Source: CAZJBP01 sp964544115 (lineage in GTDB: Bacteria > Verrucomicrobiota > Kiritimatiellia > UBA8416 > JADHWI01). Taken from it: a stretch of DNA of 22,576 nt. The position numbers and the translations under genes were made by a program. The stretch covers positions 1-22,576 of the forward strand of contig CAZJBP010000046.1 of NCBI GenBank assembly GCA_964544115.1. Direction: 5' to 3'. The notes beneath the pieces were generated by a model. That model made no database searches. It was given only the letters and a program-made list of their open reading frames with translations, and was not told where the DNA came from. Position 1 is the stretch's first letter. Every line of letters starts with the position of its first letter. Below, piece by piece: positions 15,341 to 22,576 of this stretch.

Positions 15341-15937
15341 GTGAGCGACAAGGTGTTCATCCGTGCGGACGAACTGGTGCGGGACAGTTTTCGCCTGGCC
15401 CGGCTGATCTACGATTCGGGTTACCGCCCGACGGTCATCCTCGTGTTGTGGCGCGGCGGAACCCCGGTGGGCATCGCGGTGCACGAATTCCTGCTGGTCA
15501 AGGGCGTCCAGAGCTACCACACGGTCGTCAAGGCCGAGTCCTACACAGGGATCGGAACCCGGCACCCGCCCCGCATCGAAAACCTCGACCGGGTGGCCGA
15601 AGCACTCTCGGCCGACAGCCGCGTGCTCGTCATCGACGACATCTTCGACTCCGGGCACACCCTCGCCGCAGTGCGCAACGTGCTCACCCGCCGGACGACG
15701 CACATCAAGGTGGCCACGCTCTACCTGCGCACCGGCCGCAGCCAGGAAAGCGCAAGGCCCGACTTCCACCTTCGCGAAACCGATCGCTGGATTGTGTTTC
15801 CGCACGAGCTGGACGGGCTTACGCCGGAGGAGCTCCGGATGAAGGACCCCGTGATCGCCGACGTGTTGTCAGGCCAGAACCCGGCCGAGCGCTGTTCGCA
15901 GGGCGGTGGGGGTGTACGGCTTCTGGACAAAGCCTGA
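15341..15937 (+). CDS. Phosphoribosyltransferase, hypoxanthine/xanthine-guanine type
   Basis: A 198-residue type I phosphoribosyltransferase, probably a purine-salvage enzyme joining a base to PRPP. The PRPP-binding motif is VLVIDDIFDSGHT (95-107). An early loop, LVLWRGGTPVG (35-44), matches the PPi-binding region, and AESYTGIG (65-72) fits the mobile loop. The base specificity, hypoxanthine, guanine or xanthine, cannot be decided. The GTG at 15341 is chosen because AAGAGG stands 7 nt upstream; the open frame extends further 5' only inside the amidase gene. It begins 32 nt after the amidase stop and is probably co-transcribed. Its last 22 codons lie antisense to the end of the convergent histidine kinase gene and look like a low-conservation tail (CSQGGGGVRLLDKA). 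Confidence 0.8.
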   Translation: MSDKVFIRADELVRDSFRLARLIYDSGYRPTVILVLWRGGTPVGIAVHEFLLVKGVQSYHTVVKAESYTGIGTRHPPRIENLDRVAEALSADSRVLVIDDIFDSGHTLAAVRNVLTRRTTHIKVATLYLRTGRSQESARPDFHLRETDRWIVFPHELDGLTPEELRMKDPVIADVLSGQNPAERCSQGGGGVRLLDKA

Positions 15938-17800
15938 AAGTCCGAGCCCGGCAAACCTCAACGACAGCTCGTTCTCGCTGTACCCACTGCACAGCAGCAC
16001 CCTGGCGTCCGGACGAAGCTTTTGGATCTCCCGGAACGCTGCGGCTCCATCCATGCGCGGCATGGTCAGATCCATCAACACGCAGTCAATGCTCGTACCC
16101 CGAGACCTGAAGACATCGACGGCTTCCAGGCCGTCCGAGGCGGTCAACACGTCAAACCCCATCCGCTCGAGCACTCGCCGGCCGATCGACCGGATGGCTT
16201 CCTCATCGTCGACCAGCAGGATCAGGCCGGCGCCCCGTGTGGATGGCTCGGGGGCTTCCGGCCCGCGACCGGCCTTATCGGCCGGGCGACGGGCGATGGG
16301 CAGAACGACGGTGAACCTCGCGCCCTTGCCCGGCCGGCACGCCACCCGGATTCCTCCGCCGTAACCCCGGACGACCCCGAGCACGGCGGCCAAGCCCAGA
16401 CCGCGGCCGGCAAACTTGGTCGTGTAGAACGGATCGAAGAGACGCCCGAGATCCTCCGGCTGAATGCCGCATCCGCTGTCGGCCACCTGGATCAATGCAC
16501 AGCGCCCAACCGTCGCCGGCTCCTCCACCCACAGATCGTCCGCCTCGGTCGCCGTCGATTCCGAAGATCCCGTCGACAGCCGGATCACTCCGTCCAGGTC
16601 GCCCACCGCCTCCGAGGCATTGATCACGAGATTCATCACCACCTGCCGGATCTGCGCCGGGTCGGCCTCCACGCTGGGAACGTCCTCGCCAAGAGCGCAG
16701 TTCAACGAGACCCTCTTGGAGATGGACACCTGCAGCATTGGCAGCATTTCTTCAATGGTCTCCCGCAGGTCCAGGCTGCGCACCGGGAACGGCGCCTTGC
16801 CGGAATAGGCCAGGATCTGGCGGACGAGGTCTGCAGCGTGGTGCGTGGCCTTCTCAGCCTCATCCAGGCAACGGCGGATCGGGTCCGTCTTGGAAACGTC
16901 CATCAGCGCGAGGTTGATGTTGCCCATGATCGCCGTCAGCAGGTTGTTGAAGTCGTGCGCAATGCCGCCGGCCATCACCCCGAGACTCTCGAGCTTCTGG
17001 GCATGCAGCATCCGCCGCCCCATCTCCAGCCGCTCCTCCTCGGCCCGCTTGCGCTCGGTGATGTCCCGAAAGAACACCGCCATCTTCAGGGGCGCCGTCT
17101 GGATCGCGTGAACCTCGTAGACGCCCCGAATGCCCCCCTCGTTGTAGGTCACCTGCTCGGCCTCGTACGGGGCCCCGCTCCGCGCGACCTGGCGGTACGC
17201 GGCCGGTATGGGCGTGTCGATCAGCGGAGGAAAGAGAGCCTCGAGCGGCCGGCCCGGAAAGGACGCGTGCGAAACGCCCAGGATCAGTTCGGCCGAACGG
17301 TTGTAGCCGATGAACACCAGCCGATCGTCGGCCTGCAGTTCATAGAGATGGGCGCCAAAGGGCGCCGCGTCGATCACCGCCCGCAGTCGCGCTTCGCTGT
17401 CCCGCACGGCATCCTCGATCGCCTTCCGCCGGGTGACGTCATGACAGAATCCGCAGACGTACTCGCGGTTGCCGACGGGGAGGTAGATGGACTTGATTTC
17501 CTTGCGGAGCTTCCGCCCATCCCGGGCGGTGTGCGTGGTCTCGAACGGCGGGATGTCGCCGCGCTTGAGCTCCTCAAAGTGCTCCCGGAAGCGAGGACCA
17601 AAAACGGGGTCGAAGCCCGAGATCCCAATCGCAAGCATCTCGTCGACTGTGTACCCTAGGCTCTCCGCCGCTGCCTTGTTGACATAGGCGAGAGTGCCGT
17701 CGGGCTCGACAAGGTAGACCTCCGTGCCGGCAGCCTCAATCATGAGCTTGAATCGGGAGAGGTCACCGACAGCCCCATCAACCTCGCTGCTCGTCTTCAT
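15869..17800 (-). CDS. PAS-PAS hybrid histidine kinase with C-terminal receiver, soluble
   Basis: A 643-residue cytoplasmic sensor kinase: PAS domain 1 (about 14-125), PAS domain 2 (135-248), dimerisation/phosphoacceptor helix with H282 (GGIAHDFNNLL), HATPase domain with N394 (NLVINASE), G1 VADSGCGI (439-446), DPFYTTKF (456-463) and G2 GRGLGLAAVLG (465-475), then a CheY-like receiver (about 525-643) with DDE (531-533), phospho-acceptor D577 (VLMDLTMPRMDG) and K627. It has no membrane segment and no output domain, so it would sense an internal signal and pass phosphate to another protein. The ligand is unknown; a redox or small-molecule PAS ligand is possible. ATG 17800 is preceded by GGAGGGG at good distance, and an upstream ATG at 17920 lacks that. 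The gene is divergent from the alpha-2-macroglobulin gene and may respond to or control envelope conditions; this is inference. Confidence 0.92.
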   Translation of the reverse strand: MKTSSEVDGAVGDLSRFKLMIEAAGTEVYLVEPDGTLAYVNKAAAESLGYTVDEMLAIGISGFDPVFGPRFREHFEELKRGDIPPFETTHTARDGRKLRKEIKSIYLPVGNREYVCGFCHDVTRRKAIEDAVRDSEARLRAVIDAAPFGAHLYELQADDRLVFIGYNRSAELILGVSHASFPGRPLEALFPPLIDTPIPAAYRQVARSGAPYEAEQVTYNEGGIRGVYEVHAIQTAPLKMAVFFRDITERKRAEEERLEMGRRMLHAQKLESLGVMAGGIAHDFNNLLTAIMGNINLALMDVSKTDPIRRCLDEAEKATHHAADLVRQILAYSGKAPFPVRSLDLRETIEEMLPMLQVSISKRVSLNCALGEDVPSVEADPAQIRQVVMNLVINASEAVGDLDGVIRLSTGSSESTATEADDLWVEEPATVGRCALIQVADSGCGIQPEDLGRLFDPFYTTKFAGRGLGLAAVLGVVRGYGGGIRVACRPGKGARFTVVLPIARRPADKAGRGPEAPEPSTRGAGLILLVDDEEAIRSIGRRVLERMGFDVLTASDGLEAVDVFRSRGTSIDCVLMDLTMPRMDGAAAFREIQKLRPDARVLLCSGYSENELSLRFAGLGLSGFVQKPYTPTALRTALGRVLA

Positions 17801-18012
17801 TGCGTGAACCCCTCCAGCCCACCTTCCGCGCCCGTCCGGAATGCGGGAATGCTGACAGGACAGAACTCCGAACGCAAGACTACAGCCCAGACCGCGTTCG
17901 CCGAGCCGGTGGTCACGCAACCCGCAGCGGGGCCAATCCTCGCTCTTTTCTTGAAGACAGACGCCCCGAAAACCGTCTTAATAGCGTCAAGAACACGGAG
18001 GAGGTCCTTTCC
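17801..18012. other. Divergent intergenic region between histidine kinase and alpha-2-macroglobulin genes
   Basis: About 210 bp. It contains an imperfect inverted repeat (TTGAAGAC at 17951-17958 against GTCTTAA at 17975-17981, 16-nt gap) and GGAGGAGG (about 18000) as the ribosome site of the rightward gene. No confident -35/-10 pair is visible on either strand. Confidence 0.5.
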
Positions 18013-21000
18013 ATGTCGCAACGCATCCGCCGCTACCGCTGGTATGCCCTGGCCGCCCTGACCCTTGCGCTGGGCGCCGCCCCGAGAACCGAACCGTGGA
18101 AGGAGGTCGCTGAGGCCGTGCAGAAGGGTCTGCCGAAGACCGCCATCGAGAAGCTGGCCCCGATCATTGCCCAGGCCGTCGCCGACCGGCAATGGGATGT
18201 GGCGATCCGCGGAATCGGTCAGAGGATCGCGCTGGAGGGCCAGATCCAGGGCAACAAGCCGGAGGAACGGATCATCCGCATGGAGGCCGAGATTGCAAAG
18301 GCTCCGGCGGAGATGAAGCCGCTGATGCAGGCGATCCTCGCCAACTGGTACTGGAGCTACTTCCAGCAGAACCGCTGGCGCTTCATGCAGCGCACGGAAA
18401 TTGAAGGCGACAGCGGGCCGGATCTCACCACGTGGAGCCTGCCGCGCATCCTTTCGGAGATCGACTCCCGCTTTTCGACCGCGCTGACCGCTGATGCCCA
18501 ACTCAAGGCCACACCGGTCGCGGCCTATGACCAGCTGCTTGAGAAGGGCACCGCTCCCGACGCCTACCGCCCCACCCTCTTCGACTTCATCGCCCACGAC
18601 GCGCTGGCCTTCTATTGCGCCGGCGAGCAGGCCGGCTCCACCGCCGAGGACGCGTTTGAGCTGACGGCCGACAGCCCCATCTTTTCTGACGCCGACGTGT
18701 TTCTCGACTGGAAGCCCCCAGCCCGGGACACCAGTTCCCGCACGCTCAGGGCGGTTCGCCTCTACCAGCAGTTGCTGGCCTTTCACCACAAGGACCCCGA
18801 CAAGACAGCATTCCTCGACGCAAACCTGCTGCGCCTGAGCTTCGGCTACGCCCAGGCCGTGGGCGACTCCAAGGGCGAGCGCTACGCCGGCGCCCTGCAA
18901 CGGTTCGCCGAAGACTGGGGTGACCACGAGATCAGCGCCCGCGCCCGCTTCCACTGGGCGACGGTCCTGATGGAGAATGACGAACCGTCCGAGGCCCGCA
19001 CCATCGCCCTCGCCGGCCTCACGGCGTTCCCCGACAGCGTCGGCGGCAAGGAGTGCTACAACCTGATTCAGCAGATCGAAGCCAAGTCCTCCTCCATGGC
19101 CACCGAACGTGTGTGGAACGAGCCGTGGCCGAAGATTCGCGTCACCTACCGGAACGTGACCAAGGTTCACTTTCGCGCAGTGGCGTACGACTTCCAGGAG
19201 CGCGCCGCCTCCTCGCGGTGGCACCCGGACTATCTGAACGACGAGAAGGAGCGCGACGAGTTCCTGAGCCGACGGCCGGTGCTGGCCTGGTCGGTCGACC
19301 TCCCGCCAACCGCCGACTACCGCGAGCTCACCGAGTCCCTGCCCGCGCCCCGCGCGTTGAAGCCCGGCTACTACATCATCGCCGCCAGCCACAATCCGGC
19401 CTTTAGCGACAAGAACAACGTCGTGACCTACGCCGCAGTCTGGGTGAGCGATCTGGCGCTCGTGATCCGCACTGGTGGCGACGCCGGCGTCATTGAAGGA
19501 TTCGTGCTCCACGCCGTCACCGGTGAGCCGATGGCCGGAGCCACCGTCCAGGCCTGGCCCATCGGCCAGCGACGAGGCTCGCCCGATGCGTCCGCGACCG
19601 ACACGAACGGGCTGTTCCGGATCAACGTCGGCAACGAGGGCCACGGCCGCATCATCCTCGCAACTGCAGGCGACCAGCGGATCGCCACCGGTCGCGAGTA
19701 TGGAGCTTATGCGAACGACTCCAATGCCCAACCTTACGAGCGCACCCAGTTCTTCACCGACCGCGCCTTGTACCGTCCGGGACAAACCATCCAGTACAAG
19801 GGGCTCTGCCTGCGCGTTGACACCGAGCGCGATGACTACAAGGCCATGGCGGGTGCCACCGTGACGGTGGTCTTCAAGGACGCCAACGGCAAGGAGATCG
19901 AGCGCCGCACACACCGCGCCAACGACGTCGGCTCCTTCAGTGGCAGCTTCACCGCCCCCCGCGACCGCCTGACCGGCGAGATGTGGCTGCAGGCCGAGAA
20001 CGGACCCGGCGGGAGCGCACAGATTCGCGTCGAGGAGTATAAGCGACCGAAGTTCCAGGCGGCGCTCGACGCGCCCAAGGTTGCCGCGCGGCTGGGAGCG
20101 GAGGTCAAGCTGACCGGCAAGGCGACCGCCTACACCGGCGCGGCCGTCGGCGGAGCGAAGGTCAAGTACCGCGTCACCCGCGGCGTGCAGTACCCGCCCT
20201 GGTGGGGCTGGCGCTGCTGGTGGTGGTGCCCGCCGTCGGAGGTGGCAGAGATCGCCCACGGCACGACCGCTACCCGCGAGGATGGCCGGTTCGACGTCAC
20301 TTTTGCGGCAGCCCCCGACCTGTCGGTCTCCGAGGAGGACGAGCCCACCTTCACGTTCACCGTCTACGCCGACGTCACCGATCCCAACGGCGAGACGCGC
20401 TCTGCCCAGTTGGCGATCAACGTCGGTTACACCGCGCTCAAGGCCTCGATGAGCTCCGAGGAGTGGCTGAGTGCTGACAAGCCGGTGGACGTCCATGTGC
20501 GCGCGACAACGCTCGACGGCGAAGGACAGGCGGCCGAGGGAACGGTGAAGATTTACCGGCTGAAGCAGCCGGAGAAGGTGGCGCGGGCGGATCTCCTGGG
20601 AGACGGTGGTGTTCAGCCTCGACGGCCGCAAGGCAGGAGTCGCTTGCGCGGGGAACTCGCGCTCAAGCCCGAGGCGCCCGCCCCCGATCCGTCGAACCCC
20701 AACTCGTGGGAACTGGGCGAGGAAGTGCTGAGCCAGACGTTCAAGACCGACGCGTCGGGCGGCACGAACGTACAGGCCAAGCTCGGCGCGGGCATCTACC
20801 GCGCGATGCTCGACACGAAGGACCGTTTCGGCCGCACCGTCACGGCGCGGTTGCCCCTCCAGGTGCTCGACATCCAGGCGAAGGCGTTCCCCCTGCGCAT
20901 CGCCAACCACGTCGCGGCGCCGAAGTGGTCCGTCGAACCCGGCGAGGCATTCCTGGCCCTCTGGGGTACGGGCTACGAAACCGGACGGGCGTTCTTCGAG

Positions 21001-22576
21001 GTTGAGCACCGCGGCAAGGTGATCATGAGCTTCTGGACGGATCCCACGCGCACGCAAGAAATCATCGAGTTCCCCGTGACCGAACCCCTGCGCGGCGGCT
21101 TCACGTTCCGAGTCACGCAGGTGCGCGAGAACCGCGGCTATCTCTTCCAGCGCGCGGTGGATGTGCCGTGGACCAACAAGAAGCTCGACCTGAAGTGGGA
21201 GCGCTTCGTCTCCAAGCTGGAACCGGCTCAGAAGGTGACGTGGACGGCGGTCGTCAGCGGCCCGGACGCCAAGAAAGCCGTGGCCGAGATGGTGGCGACG
21301 CTCTACGACGCCTCGCTGGATGCCTATCTGCCGCACAACTGGCCGGGGCTGGAAGTCTTCCGCACCGACAGGTCGCTAATCACGTCCGTGTTCGAGAACG
21401 AGGCCCGCGGGTTCAACCACCTTCAGGGCGGCTGGCCGATGGAGTTTAAGGACACGCAGTGGAGCTATCGCGCCTACCCCGGCGAAATCGTTGCCAACCT
21501 GTGGGGGTACGGGGGAGGCGGCCGCGCACAGCGAGGCGGGCGCAAAATGCTGGCGCGTGCTGCAGAATTCGACGGTTCGCCGGAGCCTGCCATGATGATG
21601 GCGGAAGTGGTCGCGTCGGGCGGGATGGAGGACGGCATGGCCGTCAACGGGGTGATGCCCATGGCTGCGCCCGCTACCCGTGCGAGCGCCACCGACGCAA
21701 TGGGCGCGGCAGGCGGCGAGGCCGAGGCCGCGCCACAGCCCGACCTGAGCAAGGTCACGGCGCGGAAGAACCTGAACGAGACGGCGTTCTTCTTCCCGCA
21801 GCTGACCGCGGACTCGAACGGGGTCGTGCGGATGGAGTTCACGATGCCGGAGGCGCTGACGGAGTGGAATTTCATGGGCTTCGCCCACGATGCCGACCTG
21901 CGCAGCGGCATGCTGACCGACAAGGCGGTCACCGCCAAGGATCTCATGGTCGAGCCTAACCCGCCGCGCTTCGTGCGCGAGGGGGACGTGTTGGAGTTCA
22001 CGGTCAAGGTGTCGAACCAGTCCCCCGCCCGCCAAAGCGGCACCGTGCGCCTGAACTTCTCCGACGCGCAGACCCTGGATAGCGCCGACGCGGCGCTGAA
22101 ATCCACCGTCACGGACCAGAAGTTCGACATCCCCTCCATGGAGTCGCGAATCTTCGCATGGCGCATCCAGGTTCCCGACGGAATGGGCTTCCTGACGTAC
22201 AAGGCCGTGGGCTCAACCGGCAAGATCTCCGACGGCGAAGAGGGGTATCTTCCCGTCCTCAGCCGGCGCATCCTCGTGACCGAATCGCTGCCCCTGCCGA
22301 TCCGCGGCGCGCAGACGAAGGATTTCGCGTTCACGAAGCTCCTGAACGCCGGCGCGTCCGACACGCTGCGCCACCAGAGCCTGACGGTCCAGATGGTGTC
22401 GCAGCCTGCCTGGTACGCGGTCATGGCCCTGCCCTACCTCATGGAATACCCGTACGAGTGCGCCGAACAGACCTTCAACCGTCTGTACGCCAACGCGCTG
22501 GCGCGGCACATCGCCCAGTCGGACCCGAAGATCCGCCGCGTGTTCGACCAGTGGAAGGGCACGCCCGCGCTGGACA
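18013..22576 (+). CDS. Bacterial alpha-2-macroglobulin (thioester protease trap), 3' end outside window
   Basis: At least 1521 residues, open to the window edge. Bacterial alpha-2-macroglobulins are periplasmic or exported proteins thought to trap and inhibit host or competitor proteases through a reactive thioester. Residues 1-23 form a Sec-type signal without a lipobox cysteine. A helical, TPR-like region follows (about 30-370), then a carboxypeptidase-regulatory-like fold (about 494-560), MG2 (ALYRPGQTIQYKG, 586-598), further MG domains, a Trp-rich stretch (727-741), a Met/Ala/Gly-rich bait-like region (about 1190-1240), the A2M domain (FFFPQLTADSNGVVRMEFTMPE) and the thioester motif CAEQ (1483-1486, ECAEQTFNR). 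The thioester cysteine and glutamine are present. ATG 18013 has GGAGGAGG at ideal spacing. A long open frame on the opposite strand is a shadow. A GC3 anomaly near 20590-20640 may mark compensating indels. Confidence 0.95.
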   Translation, partial: MSQRIRRYRWYALAALTLALGAAPRTEPWKEVAEAVQKGLPKTAIEKLAPIIAQAVADRQWDVAIRGIGQRIALEGQIQGNKPEERIIRMEAEIAKAPAEMKPLMQAILANWYWSYFQQNRWRFMQRTEIEGDSGPDLTTWSLPRILSEIDSRFSTALTADAQLKATPVAAYDQLLEKGTAPDAYRPTLFDFIAHDALAFYCAGEQAGSTAEDAFELTADSPIFSDADVFLDWKPPARDTSSRTLRAVRLYQQLLAFHHKDPDKTAFLDANLLRLSFGYAQAVGDSKGERYAGALQRFAEDWGDHEISARARFHWATVLMENDEPSEARTIALAGLTAFPDSVGGKECYNLIQQIEAKSSSMATERVWNEPWPKIRVTYRNVTKVHFRAVAYDFQERAASSRWHPDYLNDEKERDEFLSRRPVLAWSVDLPPTADYRELTESLPAPRALKPGYYIIAASHNPAFSDKNNVVTYAAVWVSDLALVIRTGGDAGVIEGFVLHAVTGEPMAGATVQAWPIGQRRGSPDASATDTNGLFRINVGNEGHGRIILATAGDQRIATGREYGAYANDSNAQPYERTQFFTDRALYRPGQTIQYKGLCLRVDTERDDYKAMAGATVTVVFKDANGKEIERRTHRANDVGSFSGSFTAPRDRLTGEMWLQAENGPGGSAQIRVEEYKRPKFQAALDAPKVAARLGAEVKLTGKATAYTGAAVGGAKVKYRVTRGVQYPPWWGWRCWWWCPPSEVAEIAHGTTATREDGRFDVTFAAAPDLSVSEEDEPTFTFTVYADVTDPNGETRSAQLAINVGYTALKASMSSEEWLSADKPVDVHVRATTLDGEGQAAEGTVKIYRLKQPEKVARADLLGDGGVQPRRPQGRSRLRGELALKPEAPAPDPSNPNSWELGEEVLSQTFKTDASGGTNVQAKLGAGIYRAMLDTKDRFGRTVTARLPLQVLDIQAKAFPLRIANHVAAPKWSVEPGEAFLALWGTGYETGRAFFEVEHRGKVIMSFWTDPTRTQEIIEFPVTEPLRGGFTFRVTQVRENRGYLFQRAVDVPWTNKKLDLKWERFVSKLEPAQKVTWTAVVSGPDAKKAVAEMVATLYDASLDAYLPHNWPGLEVFRTDRSLITSVFENEARGFNHLQGGWPMEFKDTQWSYRAYPGEIVANLWGYGGGGRAQRGGRKMLARAAEFDGSPEPAMMMAEVVASGGMEDGMAVNGVMPMAAPATRASATDAMGAAGGEAEAAPQPDLSKVTARKNLNETAFFFPQLTADSNGVVRMEFTMPEALTEWNFMGFAHDADLRSGMLTDKAVTAKDLMVEPNPPRFVREGDVLEFTVKVSNQSPARQSGTVRLNFSDAQTLDSADAALKSTVTDQKFDIPSMESRIFAWRIQVPDGMGFLTYKAVGSTGKISDGEEGYLPVLSRRILVTESLPLPIRGAQTKDFAFTKLLNAGASDTLRHQSLTVQMVSQPAWYAVMALPYLMEYPYECAEQTFNRLYANALARHIAQSDPKIRRVFDQWKGTPALD

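Noticed and set aside
16022..17659. A 545-codon plus-strand open frame opposite the histidine kinase
   Set aside because: The minus strand has complete kinase and receiver motifs; the plus-strand translation is His/Arg/Gln-rich and featureless.
17797..21336. A very long open frame (1179 codons) on the minus strand opposite the macroglobulin gene
   Set aside because: Its translation is low-complexity Arg/Gly/Ala/Val/Leu-rich with no recognisable domain. The plus strand encodes a clear alpha-2-macroglobulin with MG2 and thioester motifs, so the antisense frame is a product of high GC codon bias.

Overview
The window is 22.6 kb of strongly GC-rich, gene-dense bacterial DNA. It holds 13 protein-coding genes; the first and last run off the window edges. 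I see no tRNA, rRNA, CRISPR array, insertion sequence or phage gene. No marker gene fixes the organism. A plant/human-type bifunctional fucokinase, GH109, a very large secreted alpha-2-macroglobulin and a peptidoglycan amidase with unusual C-terminal repeats together suggest the PVC group, such as Kiritimatiellota, Lentisphaerota or Planctomycetota. That is an inference of moderate to low confidence.

Layout. (1) 1-1637 (+): the C-terminal part of release factor 3 (prfC), overlapping by 4 nt a spermidine-synthase-like Rossmann protein. (2) 1681-8681 (-): a sugar block transcribed leftward in the order class II aldolase, L-rhamnose isomerase (rhaA), fucokinase/GDP-fucose pyrophosphorylase (fkp), then a CslA-like GT2 synthase with its own promoter. 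The first two genes overlap by ATGA and fkp follows 14 nt later, so these three look like one translationally coupled operon for 6-deoxyhexoses. (3) 8682-9152: a divergent intergenic region with a 15-bp palindrome and a run of degenerate CGANNN hexamers. (4) 9153-12328 (+): an unusual fusion of a FemAB/GNAT-like acyltransferase domain to a glycosidase-like beta-propeller, then a GH109-type NAD-dependent glycosidase. (5) 12465-15937 (+): phosphoglycerate mutase (gpmI), a secreted amidase with three LysM-like repeats, and a phosphoribosyltransferase. (6) 15869-17800 (-): a soluble PAS-PAS hybrid histidine kinase whose 3' end overlaps the phosphoribosyltransferase tail-to-tail. (7) 18013-end (+): a secreted alpha-2-macroglobulin with an intact thioester motif, cut by the window edge.

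How the genes fit together. The divergent blocks 2 and 4 suggest use of complex, fucose/rhamnose- and N-acetylgalactosamine-containing glycans: glycosidases release sugars, and the aldolase, isomerase and fucokinase either catabolise deoxyhexoses or return fucose to GDP-fucose. No rhamnulokinase and no lactaldehyde-oxidising enzyme is in the window, so the catabolic route is incomplete here. The amidase and alpha-2-macroglobulin belong to envelope maintenance and protease defence.

The strongest candidate for something new is the GNAT-propeller fusion. A short run of A/T-ending codons sits exactly at the domain boundary, just before an internal ATG, as if a former 5' leader had been turned into coding sequence.
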